Shown here: positions 32,866-42,116 of the stretch, piece by piece
Numbering within the stretch: the stretch's first letter is position 1
Layout of the letters: every line of letters begins with the position of its first letter
Assembly: GCA_900546325.1 (NCBI GenBank)
Contig: URCR01000002.1
Location: 62,001-126,000, forward strand
Reading direction: 5' to 3'
Source: an uncultured Lachnospiraceae bacterium
GTDB taxonomy: Bacteria > Bacillota > Clostridia > Lachnospirales > Lachnospiraceae
DNA: 64,000 nucleotides
Program-made: the position numbers and the translations under genes
The notes under the pieces: generated by a model
Told to the model about the DNA's origin: nothing
Databases searched by the model: none
What the model saw: the letters and a program-made list of their open reading frames with translations, nothing else

Positions 32866-34071
32866 ATGTTCAACCAAAAAATAAGTGTTTTAATGGTAAA
32901 TTACAACCATGAAACTCATCTTCCTTTAACAATTGAAAGTGTTTTGTCACAGTCCTATCAGAATATTCAATTTATCATTATCGATGACGGTTCTACCGAC
33001 GGCTCCCAGACAATCATAAAAGATTATGCCAAAAAGGATCCTCGCATCGAATATTACTTTTTAGAGAAAAACCGCCATATTTGTCATGCTACCAATTTTG
33101 GCTTCAGCAAAGTGACCGGTGAGTATCTTGCCAGAATCGACAGTGATGACCTTTGGTATCCTGATAAACTACAAAAACAACTGGAGTTCATGCAGGAAAC
33201 CCCGGATTGCAGCGTCTGCTTTTCATGGACTGACTTAATTGATGAAAACGGGAATGATCTCAGCGATTCCGAACAAGATCTTTACAATTTATTCAATGGC
33301 AGACATCCTTCCTGCCAAGAACACTGGTTGGAGTTCTTCTTCATTCACGGAAACTGTCTTTCTCACCCTTCATTACTGATGAAATCTGAGATTCAAAAAG
33401 AAATAGGCGACTTCAATCCAGCTTACCGTCAGGCTCACGACTTTGACTACTGGATCCGCATTGCAAAAAAATATCCTATTTTTGTCATGGAGGAGAAACT
33501 GACAGCCATGCGACGCTTTGTAAACTCTTCCTTACTAAATACAAGTTCTACCACAGAACCGGACACAACCAGATACTTAAATGAATACTTACTAATTCGT
33601 AAGCACTTTTTTGAAGATATGGATTCCGATCTATTTGTGCGCACTTTTCGATCTTATTTTCGTAATCCCGATGCCTCCACTAGCGAAGAAATTTTCTGTG
33701 AACAGGCTTTCTTACTCTGCGATTGCAAATATGGTGGAAAACAAAATCCACTTCTTGGAATCATGAAGCTTGAGGAACTTTTGGCATGTCCAAAAACTGC
33801 TGCTGTCCTTGAAGCTATCTACCATTTTACTCCGATTTCCTACTATAAAATCAGCAGCCAGCATATTTTTTGCGACTCGTTTGTTCAAAATGATTTATTG
33901 AAAGTTCAAACGTTGACAGAGGAGCTTAGACAATACAAGGAGCATTTAAAAGAAGCCGAGAATCATATTTTCCAGTTATCGTCATCACTCAACACAATCA
34001 CTACTTCTACTTCATGGAAAATTACATCTCCTGTCCGTCACGTATTAGATAAACTCAGAAAAAAAATTTAA
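32866..34071 (+). CDS. GT2 glycosyltransferase on the opposite strand
   Basis: A 401-residue family 2 glycosyltransferase and the only complete rightward gene between 4.8 and 63.8 kb. Its GT-A domain has ISVLMVNYNHETHLPLTI, IIDDGSTDGSQT and RIDSDDLWYPDKLQ, plus an AHDFDYWIRIA acceptor-site motif. A middle region and a C-terminal coiled coil end in TSTSWKITSPVRHVLDKL, the tail seen in many capsule and O-antigen glycosyltransferases. It splits rfbA from rfbB, suggesting later insertion. A GAGAGGTG site precedes the ATG, and it has its own terminator. Confidence 0.9.
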   Translation: MFNQKISVLMVNYNHETHLPLTIESVLSQSYQNIQFIIIDDGSTDGSQTIIKDYAKKDPRIEYYFLEKNRHICHATNFGFSKVTGEYLARIDSDDLWYPDKLQKQLEFMQETPDCSVCFSWTDLIDENGNDLSDSEQDLYNLFNGRHPSCQEHWLEFFFIHGNCLSHPSLLMKSEIQKEIGDFNPAYRQAHDFDYWIRIAKKYPIFVMEEKLTAMRRFVNSSLLNTSSTTEPDTTRYLNEYLLIRKHFFEDMDSDLFVRTFRSYFRNPDASTSEEIFCEQAFLLCDCKYGGKQNPLLGIMKLEELLACPKTAAVLEAIYHFTPISYYKISSQHIFCDSFVQNDLLKVQTLTEELRQYKEHLKEAENHIFQLSSSLNTITTSTSWKITSPVRHVLDKLRKKI

Positions 34072-34078
34072 TTTAAAA

Positions 34079-34120
34079 ACCGTACTTCTGCATGCTATCA
34101 TCTGCATACAAAAGTACGGT
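34079..34120. terminator. Bidirectional terminator between GT2 and rfbB
   Basis: ACCGTACTT (34079-34087) pairs with AAGTACGGT (34112-34120), with a further TGCAT pair inside. It lies between convergent genes. Confidence 0.7.
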
Positions 34121-34130
34121 CTTCTAATTC

Positions 34131-35207
34131 TTATTTATACATTTCTTCATAATATTTTTGATAGTCACCGCTTGTGACATTTTTCATCCAATCTTCGTTT
34201 TCAAAGAACCACTTAATCGTAAGTTTAATTCCCTCTTCAAACATTGTATCCGGAACCCAGCCTACTTCTTTCTTAATTTTATCCGGCGCGATTGCATATC
34301 TTCTGTCATGACCTTTTCTGTCTGTCACATATGTGATTAAGTTTTCACTGACAAGTTCTTTTCTAGGATCTCCTTCTGGAAGCATTTCCTGCAGTGTATC
34401 AAGAATGATATGAATGATCTCGATATTCTGCTTCTCATTATGTCCACCAATATTATACGTCTCGAACAATCTTCCTTTTTCCTGAACCATGTCAATTCCT
34501 TTTGCATGATCTTCTACATACAACCAGTCTCTAACATTTTTTCCATCACCATATACTGGAAGTTGTTTGCCCTGAAGTGCGTTATTAATGATTAGCGGAA
34601 TCAACTTTTCCGGGAACTGGTATGGTCCATAGTTATTGCTGCAATTTGTGATATTTGCCGGAAATTGGTAAGTATCCATATAAGATTTCACAAGCATATC
34701 TGAGGAAGCCTTACTTGCTGAATATGGACTATGTGGATCATAAGGAGTCGTCTCATAGAAGTACTCTCCTTCTTCTTCCAGCGAACCATATACTTCGTCT
34801 GTTGATACATGAAGGAATTTTTTATCTTCTTTAAATGTTCCATCTTCTAACTCCCATGCAACCTTTGCCGCATTGAGCATTACCAATGTCCCAAGTACAT
34901 TTGTCTTTACAAACACATCTGGATTCTTAATACTTCTATCAACATGACTCTCAGCCGCAAAGTGTACAACGCGGTCAATATCATTTTCCTCAAAAATCTT
35001 ATTGATTGCTTCTGCATCACAAATATCTGCTTTTACAAATGTATAATTATCTCTATCTTCTACATCTTTCAAATTTTCAAGATTTCCTGCATAAGTAAGC
35101 TTGTCAACATTAATGATACGAATTTCATTGTCATACTTCTTAAACATGTAATGAATGTAATTTGAACCAATGAAGCCTGCTCCACCTGTTACTAAATATG
35201 TTCTCAT
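34131..35207 (-). CDS. rfbB: dTDP-glucose 4,6-dehydratase
   Basis: A 358-residue NAD-dependent enzyme for the second dTDP-rhamnose step. It has GGAGFIGSNYIHYM, FAAESHVDRSI, the Asp-Glu pair in STDEVYGSL and the YSASKASSD catalytic motif. The MFEEGIKLTIKWFFENEDW ending is typical. It is transcribed from its own promoter and is convergent with the rightward GT2 gene. Confidence 0.96.
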   Translation of the reverse strand: MRTYLVTGGAGFIGSNYIHYMFKKYDNEIRIINVDKLTYAGNLENLKDVEDRDNYTFVKADICDAEAINKIFEENDIDRVVHFAAESHVDRSIKNPDVFVKTNVLGTLVMLNAAKVAWELEDGTFKEDKKFLHVSTDEVYGSLEEEGEYFYETTPYDPHSPYSASKASSDMLVKSYMDTYQFPANITNCSNNYGPYQFPEKLIPLIINNALQGKQLPVYGDGKNVRDWLYVEDHAKGIDMVQEKGRLFETYNIGGHNEKQNIEIIHIILDTLQEMLPEGDPRKELVSENLITYVTDRKGHDRRYAIAPDKIKKEVGWVPDTMFEEGIKLTIKWFFENEDWMKNVTSGDYQKYYEEMYK

Positions 35208-35240
35208 AGTTATCCTCCATCTTACCCTATTTTACTACTG

Positions 35241-35269
35241 ATTATAGCATTAGCTTTTTAGAGATTCAA
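35241..35269 (-). promoter_or_regulatory. rfbB promoter
   Basis: Minus-strand -35 TTGAAT (35264-35269) and -10 TATAAT (35241-35246) with a 17-bp spacer. Confidence 0.8.
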
Positions 35270-35287
35270 GTAAAAACACTTTTTTCT

Positions 35288-35653
35288 CTAGCTTTGCTCT
35301 CCTTCTGCTTGTAATTTTTTCTTTATTTCTTCCTCAAATATTGCTATTTCCTGTGTAAGTCTTTTTACTTTCACTGTAAGTTTTGATACTACAACAGTTA
35401 GCACAAATATAACCATTAAAGAAAAACAGAATCCAAAGAAAAACAGCATATTAATCGGTGTTCCAATTCCCATAATATTTGCCATTTCTGCAATCAACCC
35501 CGGGAAACAATCAAGTATAAGAATCCCTACACCAAGCCCAAACCACGACAAGGCATATCGCAACTCTAATTGCTTATTTTTAATCATCATCACCACAATC
35601 CCCATTGCGATGATAATAATAACGGCTACAATCAGCTGTATTTTGATGTCCAT
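35288..35653 (-). CDS. DUF2304 small membrane protein
   Basis: A 121-residue protein with about three membrane helices and a charged C-terminal helix (TVKVKRLTQEIAIFEEEIKKK). The RYALSWFGLGVGIL segment identifies DUF2304, which is commonly encoded next to DPM1-like GT2 enzymes. A supportive role, perhaps in lipid-sugar transfer, is inferred. It follows the GT2 gene by 12 bp. Confidence 0.8.
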   Translation of the reverse strand: MDIKIQLIVAVIIIIAMGIVVMMIKNKQLELRYALSWFGLGVGILILDCFPGLIAEMANIMGIGTPINMLFFFGFCFSLMVIFVLTVVVSKLTVKVKRLTQEIAIFEEEIKKKLQAEGEQS

Positions 35654-35665
35654 CTTTCTTTCCTC

Positions 35666-36355
35666 CTATTTGCGAATTCTTTCAATCAAAATTGCAAGTG
35701 ATACTTTTATCATATAGTACACTGATTTTTTCATGGAAATAGAAGACACTCCTCCACTTCTCTCCCGCATGATTACAGGTACTTCCAACACTTTTTTCTT
35801 TCTCCTTAAAATAGCCACGACACTTTCCGGCTCCGGATAATCTTTCGGATATTCCTCTGCAAAAAACTCAATAATTTCCCTATTTACCATTCTTAATCCT
35901 GAAGTTGGATCGGTTATTTTTCTACCTGTAAGTAATTTGATCAGCATTGTGAAATATTTGATTCCAACACGTCTCGCTCCCGATGACTGAAACCCTTCTT
36001 TATCAATGAATCTAGAACCAATTACCATATCTGCATGTTCTAATGCCATATGGTCTGCCATTTTGTTCAAAAACTGTGGATCATGTTGTCCATCACCATC
36101 AACTTGAACAGCAATATCATATTCTCTTCTTGCCGCATATAAATATCCTGTCTGAACTGCACCTCCGATTCCTAAATTTACGGGCAGATGAATAACATTA
36201 AAATTCTCTTTTTCACAGATATCTTTTGTTTTATCAGTAGAACAGTCATTTATCACAATATAGTCAAACTGAGGTGCTTTTTCAACAATATCCTCTACCG
36301 TTTTTTTTATGCTTTCCTGCTCATTATAAGCAGGGATAATTACTAGTTTTTTCAT
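35666..36355 (-). CDS. DPM1/GtrB-like GT2 glycosyltransferase
   Basis: A 229-residue family 2 enzyme resembling dolichol-phosphate-mannose synthase and GtrB, which make polyprenyl-phosphate sugars. It has LVIIPAYNEQESIKKTV, INDCSTDKT, QVDGDGQHDPQFL and SGLRMVNREIIEFF. It lacks the C-terminal membrane helices of GtrB. The ATG at 36355 follows AAGGAGAAGG. It lies between a DUF2142 membrane protein and DUF2304, a pattern suggesting side-chain glycosylation. Confidence 0.9.
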   Translation of the reverse strand: MKKLVIIPAYNEQESIKKTVEDIVEKAPQFDYIVINDCSTDKTKDICEKENFNVIHLPVNLGIGGAVQTGYLYAARREYDIAVQVDGDGQHDPQFLNKMADHMALEHADMVIGSRFIDKEGFQSSGARRVGIKYFTMLIKLLTGRKITDPTSGLRMVNREIIEFFAEEYPKDYPEPESVVAILRRKKKVLEVPVIMRERSGGVSSISMKKSVYYMIKVSLAILIERIRK

Positions 36356-36368
36356 ACCTTCTCCTTTT

Positions 36369-38366
36369 TTATCTTGGAAGTACAATTCGAAGAACCGACA
36401 AGACGGTAGCAATTTCCAAAACAACCGCTGACATTATAATTACACGGTCGAACTTATCATCTACCATTATATATTTTGTCCTAAATAAGAGTACAATCAT
36501 AGGTGCAATCGGGAGGAAATATCTTCCTTGAACACCGGCAATCACCTGTTCTCCTACTTCCGTCCAACTAATCAGCAACACAAAGCAAGTGAGAATGCAA
36601 CATACGCCTGCCAACGTTCCCATCCAGACTTTACTTCCTGTTTTAATCATTACCTTCTCTCCACACTTTCTTGCTGCTGAAATCAGAAGTAACACCAAAA
36701 AACCTTCTATAATGATATGTGGAATCTCAATTTCAAGCCATCCCAACTGCTTTCCTATCATCGTATCCACATAATAGCTTGTCATTTCTTGTGCTGTTTC
36801 TATGAAGATATCTAATAATTCCCCTAAATGTTTAAAAAAGTATACTCCTCCGTACACTTCATAACCAAGCAAATCTGAGCTTCCTTGATTTCCACTAAGC
36901 ATATCCAACATACTCACAATTCTAGTTATAACTGTGGGAATTGCTCCCGCCAAAACTAATGTAAAAGCACAGGCCCACTTTTTCGCTTTTGTTCCAAACT
37001 TCTGATATGGAATTAAAATTCCCATACCAATAATAACGATATAAACGACTTTAATTGGAGCAATGATCGCAGTACACACAGAAAGAATAATAATATCTTT
37101 GGTTTCCACCTTATCTTTTTTATAAATTAAATAGAAAAAGTACGCCAACATTAAAAAAGTAAACGCATTTACTAAAACATCATAGCTATACGACATTGCC
37201 TGCTGCATAGACATTGGCAGCAATGCAGTAACAACCAACACCATTTTTGCAAACGGCATTATTCTAATTGCCCAGTATGTTATCACTATATAAGTAAGTA
37301 ATGCAAAAATTCTTCCCATATAGAATAGCTGAATTCCATTAAAATTTAGAATTCTCGCCAAAGTAATCCCCAACGTTTGTGGAACATATGCAATTTTAGG
37401 CATATCTAGTATTGTTCCCCCTATGACCGCCTCACCATTATTCTCGTATGTTCTTCCTAAAAGTCCATTCATAGATTCAATATATCGTTCTTTCGTTGGA
37501 TAATATCCTGATGGATCACACAGTATTTCTTTTTCCTGTAAAACTGCTCGATTACCATCTTTTACCGTTTCCTCTCCCAATATCTCACTACTATTATTAT
37601 ATGCCGTCATAAAATGAGCTTGTTCATCCGGAACCGCATATGGTGGAATAACTAACATATATATCAACCCAAATATAAGTGCAGTTCCCACAAATATTTT
37701 TTCCACAGGTTCTCTTCTAATTAACAAAATCAGAACAATTCCCATTCCAAATACTGTCAGTACTGCAATGCCTAAGAAGAAGTACCTGATCCCTCCAGCT
37801 GTTCCCCCTAAAACTTCTATTGCTAAAGACTGTTTACTTTCTATTCCATCTATAACAGCTCTATCCCTTAAAGAATCCGTACTATAAAATTTGAAATAGT
37901 CTCCTACTCCTCCTATCAGTTCTACATTAAATGTATATCTTCCCTGATCCTCTACATGAACTGTTTCATTTGTATTGAAATACAGAATTTTAACCCCTTC
38001 TGCTTTTTTATCAATAACCTGGTCTGTCAACTCCAACTCCCAGCTCTGCACGGTTTTTCCCTCTTCATTGCTAATTTCAACTTTTAGAATAGACGATTCT
38101 TGTCCTTGAAATTCATCATACATAATACCGATACGTTCAAAAGAGTCACTTTCCATTGTAACTTTTTGTGAGAGTTTTCTTCCACTTTCTAGTTCAAATA
38201 CCTCTCCTTTTGTCCTGCTCTTTACATACTTCATTCTTTGTTCTGCTATTGGCTTTATTTCATTACAGTACATACTGCCCAATACAGCAACTAGAATTAA
38301 CAATATGCATATACTTATTATTACATTTTTTCTATAATAACTGGTTCTTTTAAGTTGTTTTCCCAT
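36369..38366 (-). CDS. DUF2142 polytopic membrane protein, putative GT-C transferase
   Basis: A 665-residue protein. A first membrane helix (about 14-35) is followed by an extracellular domain (about 40-185), then some 10-12 membrane helices. The PPYAVPDEQAHF segment, with acidic and His residues in the first large loop, is the DUF2142 hallmark and resembles the catalytic loop of GT-C glycosyltransferases. It probably moves a sugar from a polyprenyl carrier onto a wall polymer outside the cell. The start at ATG 38366 has AGGG upstream. Confidence 0.85.
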   Translation of the reverse strand: MGKQLKRTSYYRKNVIISICILLILVAVLGSMYCNEIKPIAEQRMKYVKSRTKGEVFELESGRKLSQKVTMESDSFERIGIMYDEFQGQESSILKVEISNEEGKTVQSWELELTDQVIDKKAEGVKILYFNTNETVHVEDQGRYTFNVELIGGVGDYFKFYSTDSLRDRAVIDGIESKQSLAIEVLGGTAGGIRYFFLGIAVLTVFGMGIVLILLIRREPVEKIFVGTALIFGLIYMLVIPPYAVPDEQAHFMTAYNNSSEILGEETVKDGNRAVLQEKEILCDPSGYYPTKERYIESMNGLLGRTYENNGEAVIGGTILDMPKIAYVPQTLGITLARILNFNGIQLFYMGRIFALLTYIVITYWAIRIMPFAKMVLVVTALLPMSMQQAMSYSYDVLVNAFTFLMLAYFFYLIYKKDKVETKDIIILSVCTAIIAPIKVVYIVIIGMGILIPYQKFGTKAKKWACAFTLVLAGAIPTVITRIVSMLDMLSGNQGSSDLLGYEVYGGVYFFKHLGELLDIFIETAQEMTSYYVDTMIGKQLGWLEIEIPHIIIEGFLVLLLISAARKCGEKVMIKTGSKVWMGTLAGVCCILTCFVLLISWTEVGEQVIAGVQGRYFLPIAPMIVLLFRTKYIMVDDKFDRVIIMSAVVLEIATVLSVLRIVLPR

Positions 38367-38412
38367 GTTGAGCCCTATAATTCCTTTCCTATAATTAAGG
38401 TTCAATTTCTAA

Positions 38413-39453
38413 TTACTTTCTTCTCGAATTTAATATAGGCTTCTCTACTAATATATATATCATAAACGAAATGCCTATAATTATCGGAATACTTATCATC
38501 ATATTTACTATAACATTCATCTTTCCTCCAAATAACTGTGTCACCATTTGTTGAATTGGAAATCCACATAAATACATTGCATATGATAATTCCCCTAGCC
38601 TCCATGGCACAGGGACAGCTTTTTCTAAGCCAAAGACCATAAAACATAAAAAATATGGAAAGCATAATAACATCCCAATCCATAATTCTCCTAAAATTCC
38701 AAAAAGAACACATCCTGCCAAAGAGACTAAAGCATACTTCCCTGTTAGTTTTATTTTTCCCTTATTTTCTTCATAAAACATACCCATGTAAAACATACCC
38801 AACGGCAGAATTGTTGATTTAATAAGATCATTCCCTGTAAGCTCTGATAAAACAAATAAACTGCCCAATCCTACCAACGCAATTGGTACTGTTAGGTAAA
38901 ATCTTTTTTCTCTCAAAAGTGTCATTTTATAGGCGAAAAAGCATACAACATAACATCCTACTTCTACTGGCAACGTCCACAAAGAGCCATTTACCGTTGG
39001 CAAATATACATTATTTGTAAAAACCCCAGGTAAATCATGTTGCAAAAATAATATAACATTTCCAAAATACTTATAAGTTTGTGCCGCACAAAAATACTCT
39101 CGACATGTATACTTCGTCATCATTGGACCTAACATAAATACAGATAGCATCACAACAGTAACTAAAGCGGGCCAAATTCTCACAAATCTTCCCCAAAAGA
39201 ATTCTTTTGTTGTTTTTCCTTTCAGTAAACTTCTTACTGTCATCATTCCAGAAAAAAAGAATAAAATGCATACAGCAAAACTTCCCAACGTAATTTGATT
39301 ATTTGTAATTTTAACCATCCACTCCCGTTCCAAAGATCCCTCTGAAATAGCGAATGAATGGCTTATAATAACACATATTGCCGCTAGGAAACGGACAAAA
39401 TGAAGATTATGACAAATTCCTTTTACTTCACTAATTTTTTTTACAGTTTTCAT
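38413..39453 (-). CDS. Acyltransferase family 3 membrane protein
   Basis: A 346-residue protein with about ten membrane helices. The early HNLHFVRFLAAICVIISHSF motif carries the conserved His-Arg pair of acyltransferase-3 enzymes, which O-acetylate polysaccharides. ATG 39453 has GGAG at a better spacing than the ATG at 39465. The gene overlaps the end of the epimerase gene. It lies in the AT-rich, probably strain-variable part of the cluster. Confidence 0.88.
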   Translation of the reverse strand: MKTVKKISEVKGICHNLHFVRFLAAICVIISHSFAISEGSLEREWMVKITNNQITLGSFAVCILFFFSGMMTVRSLLKGKTTKEFFWGRFVRIWPALVTVVMLSVFMLGPMMTKYTCREYFCAAQTYKYFGNVILFLQHDLPGVFTNNVYLPTVNGSLWTLPVEVGCYVVCFFAYKMTLLREKRFYLTVPIALVGLGSLFVLSELTGNDLIKSTILPLGMFYMGMFYEENKGKIKLTGKYALVSLAGCVLFGILGELWIGMLLCFPYFLCFMVFGLEKAVPVPWRLGELSYAMYLCGFPIQQMVTQLFGGKMNVIVNMMISIPIIIGISFMIYILVEKPILNSRRK

Positions 39454-40300
39454 CATCTTCTCCATATTTTTTTCTTGTAATTATCTCACGGATTTTATTG
39501 TCATCTCCCCAAATAGCCGGCGAATCATATTTTCTTTCCTGAAAAGCTCCGTATTTTAATTTTATTGACATTTTGTTCTCTGTTATAAATCGCTCTACCC
39601 TTTCACCTAAAGAAATCGGTACTCCTGAACAGCAGTTAATAATTCCAGTAATTTCTTCTTGCTCTATCACAGATGCTATTTGAAATGCCAATTCATGAAT
39701 ATCTAAAAAATCATACTTATTTTTTCCTGTCGTAAACGGAAACTCCTTTTCTCCTGCTTTCTCCATTTCAATCAATTTCGTAAAAATAGAATGATTTTGC
39801 ATATCATCCCCTGTAATGTAAAAAGCTCTAATCCACTGATATACTGCTCCAAATTCTTTACTCAAACATTCTGTTGCTTGTCTAAGACAATTTTTTGCAA
39901 TTCCGTAATATGACATTGGATTTGTTGGTGTATCCTCATTGACAACACCTTCCCAATATCCTATTTCATGCATAGTTCCCATAACCGCAATATGCTTCAG
40001 CCCACCCTGAAGCATATTTTTAATAAATTCATAATGTTTTGAAAGATTTCCTAAATGCTCATGAGAGTTGTGTCTAAAACCATCCTGCCATGCAAGATGA
40101 ATACATACATCTGGGCTTCCCATTTTTTTATAGATATCTTTTTCTCCGGAAAAAACAGAAATCTCCCTTTTCTCGACATTCTCCGGTAAATTTCCTAAAT
40201 TAATATCTACCGCAATCACCTCTACATTATCTTTCACTAATTGTTCTACAACGTGCCTTCCTATATACCCCGAAGCCCCTGTCACTAAAATCTTTCTCAT
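39431..40300 (-). CDS. NAD-dependent epimerase/dehydratase
   Basis: A 289-residue extended SDR enzyme. ILVTGASGYIGRHVVEQL is the nucleotide-binding start and YYGIAKNCLRQATE the Tyr-x3-Lys site. It probably makes or converts a nucleotide sugar for the polymer; the exact substrate is unknown. GAGGTATAGAA precedes the ATG, and the gene is 2 bp from the preceding GT2. Confidence 0.88.
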   Translation of the reverse strand: MRKILVTGASGYIGRHVVEQLVKDNVEVIAVDINLGNLPENVEKREISVFSGEKDIYKKMGSPDVCIHLAWQDGFRHNSHEHLGNLSKHYEFIKNMLQGGLKHIAVMGTMHEIGYWEGVVNEDTPTNPMSYYGIAKNCLRQATECLSKEFGAVYQWIRAFYITGDDMQNHSIFTKLIEMEKAGEKEFPFTTGKNKYDFLDIHELAFQIASVIEQEEITGIINCCSGVPISLGERVERFITENKMSIKLKYGAFQERKYDSPAIWGDDNKIREIITRKKYGEDDENCKKN

Positions 40301-40302
40301 TT

Positions 40303-41097
40303 CTATACCTCATTACTCTTCTCGCTTAACGCGTAAATCTTATTAATCATTTTTGCAATACAATTTGGCCACAATTCACACAGAATCTTATAGTCTTCCT
40401 TTTGTCTTATATTTTCACTCAAATTTAAAGTAGTTGCAGATTCTGCATAAATCCTATGTGCTATAAGTTTTTTCGGTATATATGCAAATCCTCCCTTTTT
40501 CCTAGACAAATTTACCCATGTTTTATAATCACAACTATTTCTAAATGTAGTATCAAAAATTGACTTCCCTGCATTTTTTTTAACAAAAGTAACAGCCGGA
40601 CAGCATATTGCACATCCTACCGAAAGTGTCCTTCTTCTTATGAATTTGCTATTCCAAAAAATGGGAAATCTCAGCGGAAAGTTTATAAGCCTCTTAATAT
40701 TTAATAGACAATTACTAAATACTTTCTCTCCCTTTTTTAGTTCATAGTAATCAGTAAACGTCAGTATTAGATTTTTATCACTGTTCAATACCTTTAATGT
40801 TTCTTCCAAAAAATTTTTCTCATATAAATCATCTTGATGTGCAATAGTTACTAATTCTGTTTTCGCATGATCATATCCATAATTCCAGTCATCTCCCGCC
40901 AAATGCGGAACTGGATTAACTATCATAGGTATTTGATATTTTTTCGCAATTTCTCTAATATGATGATTATCCGTTGATGTAGAAATCAACAAATTACTTT
41001 TCACACTTTGTCCTATAATCGTTTTAACTGTTTTCTCCAAATATGGATTTTCTTTATATGCACATATTACAAATGTATGATCTTTTCCTGTATACAT
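40303..41097 (-). CDS. GT2-like glycosyltransferase
   Basis: A 264-residue protein of the GT2 fold. It has TFVICAYKENPYLEKTVKTI and the IAHQDDLYEKNFLEE DXD-like motif, and CDYKTWVNLSRKKGGFAY as acceptor site. It is AT-rich compared with the wider cluster. GGAAGGTG precedes the ATG. Confidence 0.85.
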   Translation of the reverse strand: MYTGKDHTFVICAYKENPYLEKTVKTIIGQSVKSNLLISTSTDNHHIREIAKKYQIPMIVNPVPHLAGDDWNYGYDHAKTELVTIAHQDDLYEKNFLEETLKVLNSDKNLILTFTDYYELKKGEKVFSNCLLNIKRLINFPLRFPIFWNSKFIRRRTLSVGCAICCPAVTFVKKNAGKSIFDTTFRNSCDYKTWVNLSRKKGGFAYIPKKLIAHRIYAESATTLNLSENIRQKEDYKILCELWPNCIAKMINKIYALSEKSNEV

Positions 41098-41109
41098 TTT
41101 TACACCTTC

Positions 41110-42096
41110 CTATATCCTTGTAATTAAACCGATTCCCACAATATCTATTCTACAACGGCACATTAAGACAAAAAGCAAAACAGCTACTCTTTGAACCATT
41201 GTTATTTCTTCCTGATTAAATCCTATATATTTATTTTTCCAATAACAAGGAAAATATTCTTTTAAAATTCTCCTACAATATTCACATAATACCTGTATGT
41301 CGTCTATAGATGCTTTTCTACAGAAATGTAATAAAAAGCCCGCAAAAAACTGTATAATTTCATATTCAAACAGATCTTCTCTCTCCGAAGAAATATTCTC
41401 TTTTATTTCTCTAATATCCTCCTCAAATTCTTTAAACGGAAAACGGGCGCTTTTAACCCTCGACTTATTCATAGTACTTTCTGAATGAATTACATAATTA
41501 TAACTCACATTTTCAATAAAATAGACTTTTTCAGCCAACATTCTAGCCTTTATACTATACGATGAATCTTCATATATCTTTCCAGCTGCAAAACGAAAAT
41601 TATATCTTTGTAATAATTTTTTTGAAAAAAGTTGTCCCCATACTACTCCTATTCCTATTTTTCCATTTGTCCCTTTCCCCTTTTTCCCCACCACATTATG
41701 AATAGACAAAATTTGTCCACAAGTATTTACACGTTTGTAACCACATACCACAACCTCTGCCTGCTCTTTTTCTGCCGTCAAAATTAATTTTTCTATATAA
41801 TCACTTTCCACGTAGTCATCTCCATCTATAAATGCAATATACTCCCCACTACTTCTGCTAACCCCTACATTTCTTGCCACTGATTGTCCTGCATTTTTCT
41901 GACAGATACTTATAATTTTCTCCCCATATAAGGCCTTAAATGAATCAATTATATTTTGACTTTTATCTGTACTACCATCATTTACGACTATAATTTCTAT
42001 ATTTTTATACGTTTGATTCACTATTGATTTTAAACATTTTTCTATATAACCTTCAATATTATATACTGGAATGACAACTGAAACTATTGGCTTCAT
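41110..42096 (-). CDS. GT2 glycosyltransferase
   Basis: A 328-residue family 2 glycosyltransferase. VSVVIPVYNIEGYIEKCL, VVNDGSTDKSQNII and FIDGDDYVESDYIEKL are textbook motifs, and IYEDSSYSIKAR marks the acceptor site. It lies 12 bp upstream of the next GT2 gene, and AAGGAG precedes the ATG. The sugar specificity is unknown. Confidence 0.9.
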   Translation of the reverse strand: MKPIVSVVIPVYNIEGYIEKCLKSIVNQTYKNIEIIVVNDGSTDKSQNIIDSFKALYGEKIISICQKNAGQSVARNVGVSRSSGEYIAFIDGDDYVESDYIEKLILTAEKEQAEVVVCGYKRVNTCGQILSIHNVVGKKGKGTNGKIGIGVVWGQLFSKKLLQRYNFRFAAGKIYEDSSYSIKARMLAEKVYFIENVSYNYVIHSESTMNKSRVKSARFPFKEFEEDIREIKENISSEREDLFEYEIIQFFAGFLLHFCRKASIDDIQVLCEYCRRILKEYFPCYWKNKYIGFNQEEITMVQRVAVLLFVLMCRCRIDIVGIGLITRI

Positions 42097-42116
42097 CTTT
42101 TCTCCTTCTTTTCCTT

